This document shows, piece after piece, positions 56,857-64,000 of a DNA stretch of 64,000 nucleotides (position 1 is the first letter of the stretch; each line of letters begins with the position of its first letter). The stretch covers positions 18,361 to 82,360 of the forward strand of contig CBDCAI010000001.1 in assembly GCA_965213845.1 (NCBI GenBank), read 5' to 3'. The position numbers were made by a program, and so were the translations under genes. The DNA is from JBBROS01 sp965213845. GTDB lineage: Bacteria; Pseudomonadota; Alphaproteobacteria; Acetobacterales; Acetobacteraceae. A model generated the notes under the pieces. It did no database searches. It was not told the DNA's origin and saw only the letters and a program-made list of their open reading frames with translations.

Positions 56857-57573
56857 ATGAGCGCGAAACCTCTGATCGGCATGACCTTGGACGCCGAGCC
56901 GCCCGGCGGCTACTCGAAATTCCCGTGGTATGCGCTGCGGGCCAACTACATGACGGCGCTGAGCGGCGCGGGCGGCCTGCCCGTGGCGCTGCCGCACAGC
57001 GTGGCGCTGGCGCCCGACTTCCTGGACCGGATCGACGCGCTGGTGGTCACCGGCGGCGCGTTCGACATCGACCCCGGGCTGTACGGCGACGGGGAGCGGC
57101 ACGCGACGGTGACGCTGAAGGAGGAGCGCACGGCGGCCGAGCTGGCGCTGGTGCGGGGCGCGCTGGCGCGGGACATGCCGGTGCTGGGCATCTGCGGCGG
57201 GCAGCAGCTGCTGGCGGTGGCGCTGGGCGGCACGCTGCTGCAGCACATCCCGGACAGCGTCGAGAGCGCGCTGGAGCACGAGCAGACGACCCCGCGCGAC
57301 CAGGCCAGCCACACGATCAGCCTGGTGCCCGGCACGCTGCTGGCCCGGATCGCGGGGACGACGACGATGCGGGTGAACTCCGCCCACCACCAGGCGGTGC
57401 GGGCGCCCGGGCGCTTCGCCGTGGTGAACGCGACGGCGCCCGACGGGGTGATCGAGGGAATCGAGGATGCGCGCTACGGCTTCTGCCTGGGTGTGCAGTG
57501 GCACCCCGAGTTCCTGATCGACCCGGCCGATGCGCTGATCTTCCAGGCCTTCGTGCAGGCGGCCGGCGGTTGA
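56857..57573 (+). CDS. Class I glutamine-amidotransferase-like hydrolase (PuuD / peptidase C26 type)
   Basis: A 238-residue hydrolase of the gamma-glutamyl-GABA hydrolase family. The nucleophile Cys lies in VLGICGGQQLLAVALGG, and the His-x-Glu part of the triad in GVQWHPEFL; LVVTGGAFDIDPGLYG and NSAHHQAV are typical of PuuD. Known members free GABA or other amines from gamma-glutamyl conjugates. It is followed directly by an rRNA pseudouridine synthase gene with a TTGA overlap, so a polyamine role cannot be inferred from neighbours. Confidence 0.88.
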   Translation: MSAKPLIGMTLDAEPPGGYSKFPWYALRANYMTALSGAGGLPVALPHSVALAPDFLDRIDALVVTGGAFDIDPGLYGDGERHATVTLKEERTAAELALVRGALARDMPVLGICGGQQLLAVALGGTLLQHIPDSVESALEHEQTTPRDQASHTISLVPGTLLARIAGTTTMRVNSAHHQAVRAPGRFAVVNATAPDGVIEGIEDARYGFCLGVQWHPEFLIDPADALIFQAFVQAAGG

Positions 57574-58379
57574 CCGAGGAGGCTGCGGACGCGGGCCCCG
57601 AGCCGGAAGCGCCTGCAGCGGCAAGCGAGCGGGGGGAGCGGATCGCCAAGTGGCTGGCGCGGGCGGGGATCGCGAGCCGCCGCGACGCGGAGAAGTTGCT
57701 GGCGGAAGGAAAGGTGCAGCTGAACGGCGCCCGGGTGCAGCACCCGGCGACCTTCGTGCAGCCGGACGACGTGGTGCAGGTGTCGGGCCGGGCGGTGGAC
57801 GCGCCGGACCGCACGCGGCTGTGGCGCTACCACAAGCCGGACGGGCTGGTGACGACGCACCGGGACCCGGAGGACCGGCCGACGGTGTTCCAGAAGCTGC
57901 CGACCCAGCTGCCGCGGGTGGTGAGCGTGGGGCGGCTCGACCTGAACAGCGAGGGGCTGCTGCTGCTGACCAACGACGGCGCGCTGGCCCGGCGGCTGGA
58001 GCTGCCGTCCAACGGCTGGATCCGCCGCTACCGCGCGCGCGCCTGGGGCCCGGTGGAGCCAGCGGCGCTGGCGCGGCTGGCGGACGGCGTAATGGTGGAG
58101 GGGGTGCGCTACGGGCCGATCGAGGCGTCGTTGGAAGCGCGCAAGGGCGAGAACGTGTGGCTGGCGGTGGCATTGCGCGAAGGCCGCAACCGGGAGGTGC
58201 GGCGGGTGCTGGCGCATCTGGGGCTGCAGGTCAGCCGGCTGATCCGGGTGGCGTACGGGCCGTTCCAGCTGGGCAACCTGGCGCGGGGTGCGGTGGACGA
58301 GGTGCCAGGCAAGGTGCTGCGGGAGCAGCTGCCGGGGGCGGTGGACGCCCCGGCGCCCGGGCCGAAGCGCAGGGGCTGA
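57570..58379 (+). CDS. 23S rRNA pseudouridine synthase, RluB/RsuA family
   Basis: A 269-residue enzyme. An N-terminal acidic Ala/Pro-rich stretch is followed by an S4 RNA-binding domain (ERIAKWLARAGIASRRDAEKLL, about 22-80) and the catalytic domain with the Asp in VVSVGRLDLNSEGLLLLTNDG and REGRNREVRRVLAHLG. RluB modifies 23S rRNA near the peptidyl transferase centre; RluE/F/RsuA are alternatives. Start is TTG 57570, overlapping the previous stop. Confidence 0.9.
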   Translation: MTEEAADAGPEPEAPAAASERGERIAKWLARAGIASRRDAEKLLAEGKVQLNGARVQHPATFVQPDDVVQVSGRAVDAPDRTRLWRYHKPDGLVTTHRDPEDRPTVFQKLPTQLPRVVSVGRLDLNSEGLLLLTNDGALARRLELPSNGWIRRYRARAWGPVEPAALARLADGVMVEGVRYGPIEASLEARKGENVWLAVALREGRNREVRRVLAHLGLQVSRLIRVAYGPFQLGNLARGAVDEVPGKVLREQLPGAVDAPAPGPKRRG

Positions 58380-58388
58380 GGCGGCGGG

Positions 58389-58976
58389 ATGCGGATCGTC
58401 GCCGGGGCCTGGCGCGGCCGGGCGCTGACGGCCCCTGCTGAGCCCCGTGCCGCAGCAGCGGGGCCCGGCGCTCCGGGGGCGACGACGCGGCCGACGGCGG
58501 ACCGGGCGCGGCAGGCGCTGTTCGACCGGCTGATGCACGCGCCCTGGGCCGGGCGCGCGGTGCTGCAGGGGGCCCGGGTTCTGGACGCCTTCGCCGGCAC
58601 CGGCGCGCTGGGGCTGGAGGCGCTGTCGCGCGGGGCGGCCGAGGCGGTGTTCATGGAGCAGGACCGCGCGGCGCTGGCGGCGCTGCGGGCGAACGTTGCG
58701 GCCTGCGGCGCGGAGGCGCGGTGCCGCGTGCTGGCGGCGGACGTGCGGCGGCCGCCCCCGGGCGCGGCCTGCAGCCTGGTGTTCCTGGACCCGCCCTATG
58801 GGCAGGGCCTGGTGGAGCCGGCCGTGGCCGCGCTGGACGCGGCGGGATGGATCGGGGCCGGGGCGCTGCTGGTGGTGGAGGTGGGGCGCGACGAGGCGCC
58901 GCCCGGGCTCGGGGCGACGCTGGCGGCGTTCAGGGTCGGCGCGGCGTCGATCCAGGTCGTCCGCCTCGAGACCTGA
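58389..58976 (+). CDS. rsmD: 16S rRNA (guanine(966)-N(2))-methyltransferase
   Basis: A 195-residue SAM methyltransferase. RIVAGAWRGR and RPTADRARQALFDRLMH are the RsmD N-terminus, VLDAFAGTGALGLEALSRGA is the SAM motif, and VFLDPPYGQGL is the DPPY catalytic motif. It lies nine bases after the pseudouridine synthase gene, forming an rRNA modification pair. Confidence 0.95.
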   Translation: MRIVAGAWRGRALTAPAEPRAAAAGPGAPGATTRPTADRARQALFDRLMHAPWAGRAVLQGARVLDAFAGTGALGLEALSRGAAEAVFMEQDRAALAALRANVAACGAEARCRVLAADVRRPPPGAACSLVFLDPPYGQGLVEPAVAALDAAGWIGAGALLVVEVGRDEAPPGLGATLAAFRVGAASIQVVRLET

Positions 58977-59062
58977 TCGTCGCCTGTTCCCGGTTGCCGC
59001 CCTATCCAACAGAGGCGAACAGCTTGTATGGTCATGGGCCAACAATGCGAGCCGATTGACCG

Positions 59063-59899
59063 ATGGACCCAGCGGAGCGCACGGGCGGGACGACCCGGGT
59101 TGGCCTTTGCCTGTATGTCCTGAATGCCGAGAACGACATCCAGGAGTGGATCGCCTACCATGCGGCGATCGGGGTCGAGACGGTCATGATCTACGACAAT
59201 GGCTCGTCCGACGCGACGGCGGCCCGGGCGCTCGCGATGCAGTCGATCGTCGACGTCCGCGTCATCTCCTGGGCCCATGCCACGGGATCGAACGCGCAGG
59301 GCGAGGCCTACATGGACTGCGTGCGGCGGTTCGGGGCCGAGTTCGACTGGATCCTGTTCCTGGACAGCGACGAGTTCCTCGTCAGCCTGGCCGGCCAGCC
59401 GATACAGGCCCTGGTCGAACCCTTTCCGCCCTGCGGCGGGATCGCCTTCAACTGGGCCTGCTTCGGGTCCGGCGGGCATGCCTCGCCCCCGGCGGGACTG
59501 ACGATCGAGGCCTTCACCACGCGAGCGCATGACGATTTCGACCCGAACCGGCTGACCAAGATGATCATCCGCCCGGACCAGGTGCAGGATTACCTCAATC
59601 CGCACTTCTTCCGCACGGCGTTGCCGGTCCTGCGCGTGAACGGGTCGCCGGTGGAGTGGACGAGCGAGGGATATACGAGCGGGGTCGACCTGTCGGGCTG
59701 GCGGGTGAACCACTATTTCGTGCGGTCCCGGGCGCAGTGGGGGGCGAAGCTTCGGCGGGGCTATCGCGACGTGACGCGCAGCGACGAGCTGTTCGACACC
59801 TACGACCGGAACGAGGTGCGGGACGAGACCGTCCTGGGCCGGGTGCCCGAGGTGCGGGCTTTGTTGAACCGGGTCCGCCCCCCGACCGGCGCGCCCTGA
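59063..59899 (+). CDS. Glycosyltransferase, family 92/GT2-like
   Basis: A 278-residue cytoplasmic glycosyltransferase of the DUF23 / Glyco_tranf_2_4 kind. NDIQEWIAYHAAIGVETVMIYDNGSSD is the typical start with the nucleotide-sugar loop, and the DxD metal site is Asp101-Ser-Asp103. GIAFNWACFGSGGH and WRVNHYFVRSRAQW are family blocks in the second half. A FkbM methyltransferase gene lies across the convergent gap, so both may decorate an envelope glycan. The ribosome site is weak. Confidence 0.83.
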   Translation: MDPAERTGGTTRVGLCLYVLNAENDIQEWIAYHAAIGVETVMIYDNGSSDATAARALAMQSIVDVRVISWAHATGSNAQGEAYMDCVRRFGAEFDWILFLDSDEFLVSLAGQPIQALVEPFPPCGGIAFNWACFGSGGHASPPAGLTIEAFTTRAHDDFDPNRLTKMIIRPDQVQDYLNPHFFRTALPVLRVNGSPVEWTSEGYTSGVDLSGWRVNHYFVRSRAQWGAKLRRGYRDVTRSDELFDTYDRNEVRDETVLGRVPEVRALLNRVRPPTGAP

Positions 59900-59922
59900 C
59901 GGGGGCTGCAGCGGCGGTGCGT

Positions 59923-60049
59923 CGTACCAACGGTCACCGAGAGTGACCGCTGACATGAGTCTTCGTTTCGCGCGCCGCCGCCCGCCAACCCGGCGCGATG
60001 CCAGCGGCACAGCCCGATGGACGAGTATTGGGCTTGTGCCGCTGGTATC
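59923..60049. repeat. Three-hairpin intergenic element, copy B
   Basis: Like copy A at 8525-8657, this lies between convergent genes (ending 59899 and 60048). It starts GTCGTACCAA at 59921-59930. Hairpin 1 is CGGTCAC/GTGACCG (59931-59937 with 59943-59949). Hairpin 2 is GCGCCG (59972-59977) with CGGCGC (59991-59996), again around a 13-base loop ending GCCAACC. Hairpin 3 is an 11-pair stem (60001-60011 with 60035-60045), plus GCCC/GGGC inside and four outer pairs, with TGGACGA in the loop. Hairpins 1 and 3 have sequences unrelated to those in copy A, while the loop and hairpin 2 are kept. Confidence 0.6.
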
Positions 60050-60761
60050 AGTTCGGCTTCCAGGCGTGACAGTCGAACCAGGTCCGATGCATCTCGGCCG
60101 ATGCGGCCGTCCAGGCCGGCTGCAACGCCGCGAAGTCGAGCCAGGGGCCGCCGGCGAAGACGTCGAGACCGAACGGGCCGGAGGCGTGGTGGAAGTCGGC
60201 GGTCGGGACGGGCGCGCCCTCCATCTGCCACGCCGGCAGCTGGAACCCGCCGGGCGGGTTCTGGTCGACGAGCTTGAACCGGCGGTAGCCCAGCTCGTGC
60301 AGCATCTGCAGGGGTTCGAACTTATAGCATTCGACGGAGATGAATTCCGGCAGATGGGCGGTGCCCCGCATGCCTTCCAGGAAGGGCCCCTCGTTCCCCT
60401 CGATGTCGATCTTGAGGTAGCGCGGCACGCCGGCCTGGGCGACGAGGGTGGTCCAGTCGATCGTCATGACCGAATGCCGGTCGTAGCTGTCGGGCAGCTC
60501 CGCCCGTTTGGCGATGCCGGAGACGCCCTGGTGCTCGCGATGGACGAAGATGTCGATGAACTGGCCGAAGACGGCGGCGGCGGCGCAGTTCAGCAGGGTC
60601 AGCGTGCCCGACGCAATCTCCGTGCTGAACCGGGTGCAGAGCCTTTGGTACATCTGGGGATCGGCCTCCACGGAGATCACCCGGAAGCCCTTCGACAGGT
60701 AATAGGCGGTGTCGTTGCCTTCGGAGACCCCGAGGTCCATCACCAAACCCTGATGCGTCAC
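60048..60761 (-). CDS. FkbM family methyltransferase
   Basis: A 237-residue SAM-dependent O-methyltransferase. LVMDLGVSEGNDTAYYLSKGFRVISVEADP is the SAM motif with its acidic end, TIDWTTLVAQAGVPRYLKIDIEGNEGPFL the FkbM signature, and ISVECYKFEPLQMLHELGYRRFKLVDQ the late block. FkbM proteins methylate sugars or polyketides. Its stop lies in the last pairs of the hairpin element. It starts directly (GLVMDLG) without an N-terminal extension. Confidence 0.88.
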   Translation of the reverse strand: MTHQGLVMDLGVSEGNDTAYYLSKGFRVISVEADPQMYQRLCTRFSTEIASGTLTLLNCAAAAVFGQFIDIFVHREHQGVSGIAKRAELPDSYDRHSVMTIDWTTLVAQAGVPRYLKIDIEGNEGPFLEGMRGTAHLPEFISVECYKFEPLQMLHELGYRRFKLVDQNPPGGFQLPAWQMEGAPVPTADFHHASGPFGLDVFAGGPWLDFAALQPAWTAASAEMHRTWFDCHAWKPN

Positions 60762-60888
60762 GTCGGCCTCCCTGAGCGCGTGTCCGATCGTCCCCGCCCG
60801 ATGTCAACGGTGCCGGACGTCCCCGCCGCCCGCTTCCTGCCATAGGCCCGGTGGTTCTCCAAGCCCGGCGGCTTGTGCCCGACGGGCG

Positions 60889-62718
60889 TCAGCGGCGGCC
60901 GAACATGGCTTCGATTTCGGCGCGGGTGAGTTTCAGGACGGTGGGACGGCCGTGGCTGCATGTGGCGGCGCGGGGGGTGGTCTCCATCTGGCGGAGCAGG
61001 GCGTCCATCTCGGCCTGGTTGAGGCGGCGGCCGGCGCGGATGCTGCCGTGGCAGGCGAGGCGGGCGAGCACGGCGTCGAGCCGGGCGTGCAGCGCGGTGG
61101 CGTCGTCGTCGCCGTCCTCGGCCAAGGCGTCGGCCAGGTCCTGGAGCAGGGGGCGGGGCTCGGGGGTGCCGAGGACGGCGGGCAGGGCGCGGACGAGGAT
61201 GGCACCGGGGCCAAAGCCCTCGAGCTCGAGCCCGAGCCGGGCGAGGCGGGGCGCGGCGGCGACCAGGCGTGCGGCGTCGGCGTGCGGCAGGTCCACGACG
61301 GCCGGCAGCAGCAGGGGCTGGCTGCGGATGCCGCCTTCGGCAAGCTGGGTGCTGAGGGCCTCGTGCGTGAGGCGTTCATGCGCGGCGTGCTGGTCCACGA
61401 GGACGAGGCAGCCCTCGGCCGAGACGGCCAGGATGTAGGTGTCGAACACCTGGGCGATGGCGGCGCCCAGCGGGTGTTCGGGGTGGGGCAGCGGCGCGGC
61501 GAGCGCCCGGCCGCCCGGCGCCAGCAGGGTGCCGAACAGGGGCGCGGCCTCGGCGAGCCCCGATGTGGCGGGATGGTGGGCAGCGGGGTGATGGGCAGGG
61601 GGGTGGTGGGCAGCGGGGTGGTGGGCAGTGGAGCGGCTGGCGACCAGGTGCAGATGGGGCCGGGGTGCGAAGCGGGGGGCGAAATGGGGGACGGCGGCGC
61701 CGGCGCCGGTGCCCAGGGCGGCGCGCAGCCCGGAGATGACCAGGCCGCGGAGGGCGGCCGGGTCCTGGAAGCGGAGCTCGGTCTTGGCCGGGTGCACGTT
61801 GACGTCGAGCGTCTCGGCCGGGACGTCGAGGTACAGCGCCACGACGGGGTGGCGGCCGTATTCGATCACGTCGCGATAGGCGACGCGGACGGCGGTGCGC
61901 AGGACGGGATCGGCGACGGGGCGGCCGTTCACGACGAGGCTCTGATGGGCGGCGGTGGCGCGGGTTTGGCTCGGGGGGGCCGCGTAGCCGCCGAGGCGGA
62001 GGCCGTCGCGCTCCGCCCGGATGATGAGAAGGGAGGCGCCGGAGGGGCAGGCGCCTGAGGGGGAGAGGGGGGTGCCGAGCAGGGCGGCGACGCGGGTGGC
62101 CTGGTCCTGGGCCGGCAGGTCGAAGACGGTGCGGCCGTCGGTGTCGAGGCGCAGGGCGACGGCGGGCGCGGCGAAGGCCAGGCGGCGGACCGCCTGCTCG
62201 GCGTGCTCGGCCTCGGTGCGGGGCGACTTGAGGAACTTGCGCCGGGCCGGGGTGGCGAAGAACAGGTCGGCGACCACGACCCGCGTGCCGTAGGCGACGC
62301 CGGCGGGCTCGACGGGGAAGACTCGGCCGCCCTCGACGCGGATGCGGTGGCCGGTCGCGTCGCCGCGGCGCCGGGTGGCGATCTCGAGGCGGGCGGCGGC
62401 ACCGATGCTGGGCAGCGCCTCGCCGCGGAAGCCCAGCGTGGCGATCCGGACGAGCTGGTCGTCGTCCTCGAGCTTGCTGGTGCAGTGGCGCTCGACGGCC
62501 AGCACCAGGTCCTCGGGGCCCATGCCGGTGCCGTCGTCCTCGACCACGATGCGGGCGATGCCGCCGCCCTCGAGCGTGACGGCGATGCGGGTGGCGCCGG
62601 CGTCGAGCGCGTTCTCGACCAGTTCCTTCACCGCGGCGGCCGGGCGCTCGATCACCTCGCCGGCGGCGATGCGGTTGACCAGGCGCTCCGAGAGCCGGCG
62701 GATTCGGGGGGAGAGCAT
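60889..62718 (-). CDS. mutL: DNA mismatch repair protein MutL (endonuclease type)
   Basis: A 609-residue protein. The GHKL ATPase part has RIAAGEVIERPAAAVKELVENALDAGA (catalytic Glu35), DDGTGM (61-66) and GFRGEAL (97-103). The C-terminal endonuclease motif DQHAAHERLTHE is at 442-453, with ACHGSIRAGR and CSHGRP (587-592) as further metal-site parts, so it nicks DNA itself and does not need MutH. The linker around 375-395 holds His/Pro/Ala repeats. ATG 62718 gives the family start; it lies only 14 bp from the divergent peptidase start. Confidence 0.97.
   Translation of the reverse strand: MLSPRIRRLSERLVNRIAAGEVIERPAAAVKELVENALDAGATRIAVTLEGGGIARIVVEDDGTGMGPEDLVLAVERHCTSKLEDDDQLVRIATLGFRGEALPSIGAAARLEIATRRRGDATGHRIRVEGGRVFPVEPAGVAYGTRVVVADLFFATPARRKFLKSPRTEAEHAEQAVRRLAFAAPAVALRLDTDGRTVFDLPAQDQATRVAALLGTPLSPSGACPSGASLLIIRAERDGLRLGGYAAPPSQTRATAAHQSLVVNGRPVADPVLRTAVRVAYRDVIEYGRHPVVALYLDVPAETLDVNVHPAKTELRFQDPAALRGLVISGLRAALGTGAGAAVPHFAPRFAPRPHLHLVASRSTAHHPAAHHPPAHHPAAHHPATSGLAEAAPLFGTLLAPGGRALAAPLPHPEHPLGAAIAQVFDTYILAVSAEGCLVLVDQHAAHERLTHEALSTQLAEGGIRSQPLLLPAVVDLPHADAARLVAAAPRLARLGLELEGFGPGAILVRALPAVLGTPEPRPLLQDLADALAEDGDDDATALHARLDAVLARLACHGSIRAGRRLNQAEMDALLRQMETTPRAATCSHGRPTVLKLTRAEIEAMFGRR
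61570..61629. repeat. 15-bp tandem repeat in the mutL linker
   Basis: About four imperfect 15-bp units based on GCAGCGGGGTGGTGG encode repeated Ala-His-His-Pro-Ala in the flexible linker between the MutL ATPase and endonuclease domains. Since 15 is a multiple of 3, copy changes would keep the frame. Confidence 0.85.
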
Positions 62719-62732
62719 GGGGGGAGTATAGC
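62719..62732 (-). promoter_or_regulatory. mutL: Possible leaderless mutL promoter (-10 box)
   Basis: Read on the minus strand, TATACT is followed by six C and the mutL ATG, with no ribosome site. That spacing would place transcription start at the ATG itself. The plus strand of the same 14 bp contains GGGGGAG six bases before the peptidase ATG. The two divergent starts thus share one tiny space. Confidence 0.35.
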
Positions 62733-64000
62733 ATGGGGGGCGTGGCGAGCGGGATGGGAATGGGAATGGGAATGGGGTCGGACGAGACGGTCGAGGCACC
62801 GGACGGGCTGGAGCCCGGGATGGTGCGGGCGGTGCTGGCGGCGGTGGACGGCCTGCGCGACGACGCGGTGGCGTTGCTGGCGCAGCTGGTGCGGCACCGC
62901 AGCCTGCTGGGGCAGGAGGCCGGGTGCCTGGACGCGATGGCGGGCGTGTACGAGGGTCTGGGCCTGGTGCCGATGCGGGTCCCCACCGATCCCGGCCGGC
63001 TGGCGGGGGTGCCCGGGTTCTCGCCGCCGCTCGTGTCGTATGCCGGGCGGGACAACGTGGCGGCCGTGCACCGCCCGCGTGCGGCGACGGGGCGCAGCCT
63101 GATGCTGCAGGGCCATGTGGACGTGGTGCCCGAGGGGGCAGCCGATCTGTGGACGACGCCGCCCTTCGACCCGCAGGTGCGGAACGGGCGGATGTACGGG
63201 CGGGGCGCGGGGGACATGAAGGCGGGGCTGGTGTCGATCGCGATGGCGATGCAGGCGCTGCGCCGGGCCGGGTTGCAGCCGGCGGCCCAAGTGCAGCTGG
63301 CCGCGGTCATCGAGGAGGAGTGCACGGGCAACGGGGCGCTGGCGGTGATGCATGCGCTGGAGAAGCCGGATGCCTGCCTGATCCCCGAGCCCGGGCCGGG
63401 CTATCCCGCGCTGTACGTGGCCGAGGTGGGCGTCGTCTGGGCCTGGGTGACGGTGACCGGCCGCCCGGCGCATGTGCGGGAGATGCATGCGGGGGTGAAC
63501 GCCATCGAGGCGGCGGCGGTGCTGATGGGGTATGTTCCGCGCCTACGAGACGCGGATGAAACCGGGCCGAGCTGCGGCACCCGGGCCTTTGCCGCGGAGA
63601 ACCACCCGATCAACGTCAACATCGGCACCATCGAAGGGGGGGAGTGGAACAGCAGCGTGGCGACCCGGGCCAAGCTGGGGGTGCGGGTGGGGGTGATGCC
63701 GGGCCAGTCCTGCCGCGTGATCGCCGGCGAGATCGAGGCGCTGGTGGCCGAGGCCGGGCAGGACGAGCGGCTGCGGGGCGCGCGGATGGTGGTGTCGTGG
63801 GGCGGGTTCATGGCCGATGGCTGCGTGTTCCCGCCGGAGCAGCCGATCGCGCAGGCGGTGGCGGCGTCGCACCGGGCGGTGACGGGCGAGGCGGTGCGGC
63901 ACTACAGCGCGCCGGGGCTGACGGATGCGCGGTTCTACACGCTGTATCAGGGCACGCAGGCCACCTGCTACGGGCCGGACGCCGACAACATCCACGGGAT
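62733..64000 (+). CDS. M20 family metallopeptidase (ArgE/DapE type), C-terminus beyond the window
   Basis: At least 422 residues, open to the window end, lacking only the last part. GHVDVVPEG (first zinc His), GRGAGDMKAG (bridging Asp) and IEEECTGNGA (catalytic Glu pair) are the M20 active site; VTGRPAHV and EGGEWNSSVATRAKLGVRVGVMPGQ belong to the lid domain. It hydrolyses amide bonds in N-acyl amino acids or similar. ATG 62733 has GGGGAG six bases upstream; four more in-frame ATGs follow at 62754, 62760, 62766 and 62772 in an ATGGGA repeat, giving a Met-Gly run. Confidence 0.9.
   Translation, partial: MGGVASGMGMGMGMGSDETVEAPDGLEPGMVRAVLAAVDGLRDDAVALLAQLVRHRSLLGQEAGCLDAMAGVYEGLGLVPMRVPTDPGRLAGVPGFSPPLVSYAGRDNVAAVHRPRAATGRSLMLQGHVDVVPEGAADLWTTPPFDPQVRNGRMYGRGAGDMKAGLVSIAMAMQALRRAGLQPAAQVQLAAVIEEECTGNGALAVMHALEKPDACLIPEPGPGYPALYVAEVGVVWAWVTVTGRPAHVREMHAGVNAIEAAAVLMGYVPRLRDADETGPSCGTRAFAAENHPINVNIGTIEGGEWNSSVATRAKLGVRVGVMPGQSCRVIAGEIEALVAEAGQDERLRGARMVVSWGGFMADGCVFPPEQPIAQAVAASHRAVTGEAVRHYSAPGLTDARFYTLYQGTQATCYGPDADNIHG

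Overview
The window is very GC-rich, densely packed bacterial chromosome with short gaps, many 4-bp start/stop overlaps, frequent GTG/TTG starts and almost no spare DNA. The gene mix fits an alphaproteobacterium, most likely Acetobacteraceae/Rhodospirillales: heterotetrameric sarcosine oxidase, tripartite tricarboxylate (Tct) and TRAP binding proteins, several family-5 ABC binding proteins, a PhnF-PhnGHIJKLM C-P lyase cluster, and a DUF993 catabolic gene. The taxonomic call is inference from gene content. No transposase, integrase, phage gene, rRNA or CRISPR array was seen.

Layout. 1-6.7 kb: the end of a nitronate monooxygenase gene, a GlxA-type regulator and a divergent soxBDAG operon, closed by tRNA-Arg(TCT). 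6.8-8.5 kb: a small secreted protein in lower-GC DNA and a photolyase-like protein that has only the FAD half. 8.7-21.0 kb: one long minus-strand run (old-yellow-enzyme-like reductase, beta-hydroxyacid dehydrogenase, Gfo/Idh oxidoreductase, TctC-TctB-TctA, hydantoinase A and B, and a family-5 binding protein). 21.3-24.1 kb: a plus-strand trio (shikimate-dehydrogenase-like, DUF993 and sugar-phosphate-isomerase-like proteins). 24.1-30.6 kb: a minus-strand operon with a dipeptide-type ABC transporter, a CoA-transferase and a second shikimate-dehydrogenase-like gene. 31.1-34.6 kb: enoyl-CoA hydratase, binding protein and D-2-hydroxyacid dehydrogenase. Together 8.7-34.6 kb looks like a catabolic island for small acids, possibly cyclic or aromatic; the substrate is unknown.

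34.6-36.9 kb: a membrane c-heme sensor with HAMP, co-transcribed with a soluble Ser/Thr kinase. 37.0-42.4 kb: pyrF, an aspartic protease, a VWA/MoxR pair, and a YedY-like molybdoprotein with its cytochrome b. 42.5-47.2 kb: a PRC-barrel-like exported protein, a roughly 1024-residue acyltransferase/ATP-grasp/LMW-phosphatase fusion, and a polysaccharide deacetylase. 47.3-56.3 kb: a TRAP binding protein with an exported-looking fumarylacetoacetate hydrolase, then the C-P lyase operon and its regulator PhnF. 56.4-64.0 kb: housekeeping and envelope genes (tadA, glutamine-amidotransferase-like, rluB-like, rsmD, a glycosyltransferase, an FkbM methyltransferase, mutL) and a truncated M20 peptidase.

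The most unusual signals are not ordinary genes. Three operon junctions carry tandem repeats whose unit is the overlapping stop/start codon itself. Two convergent intergenic regions carry a related three-hairpin element whose outer stems differ in sequence while loops and core are conserved. Three genes appear to begin at CTG, each behind a good ribosome binding site.
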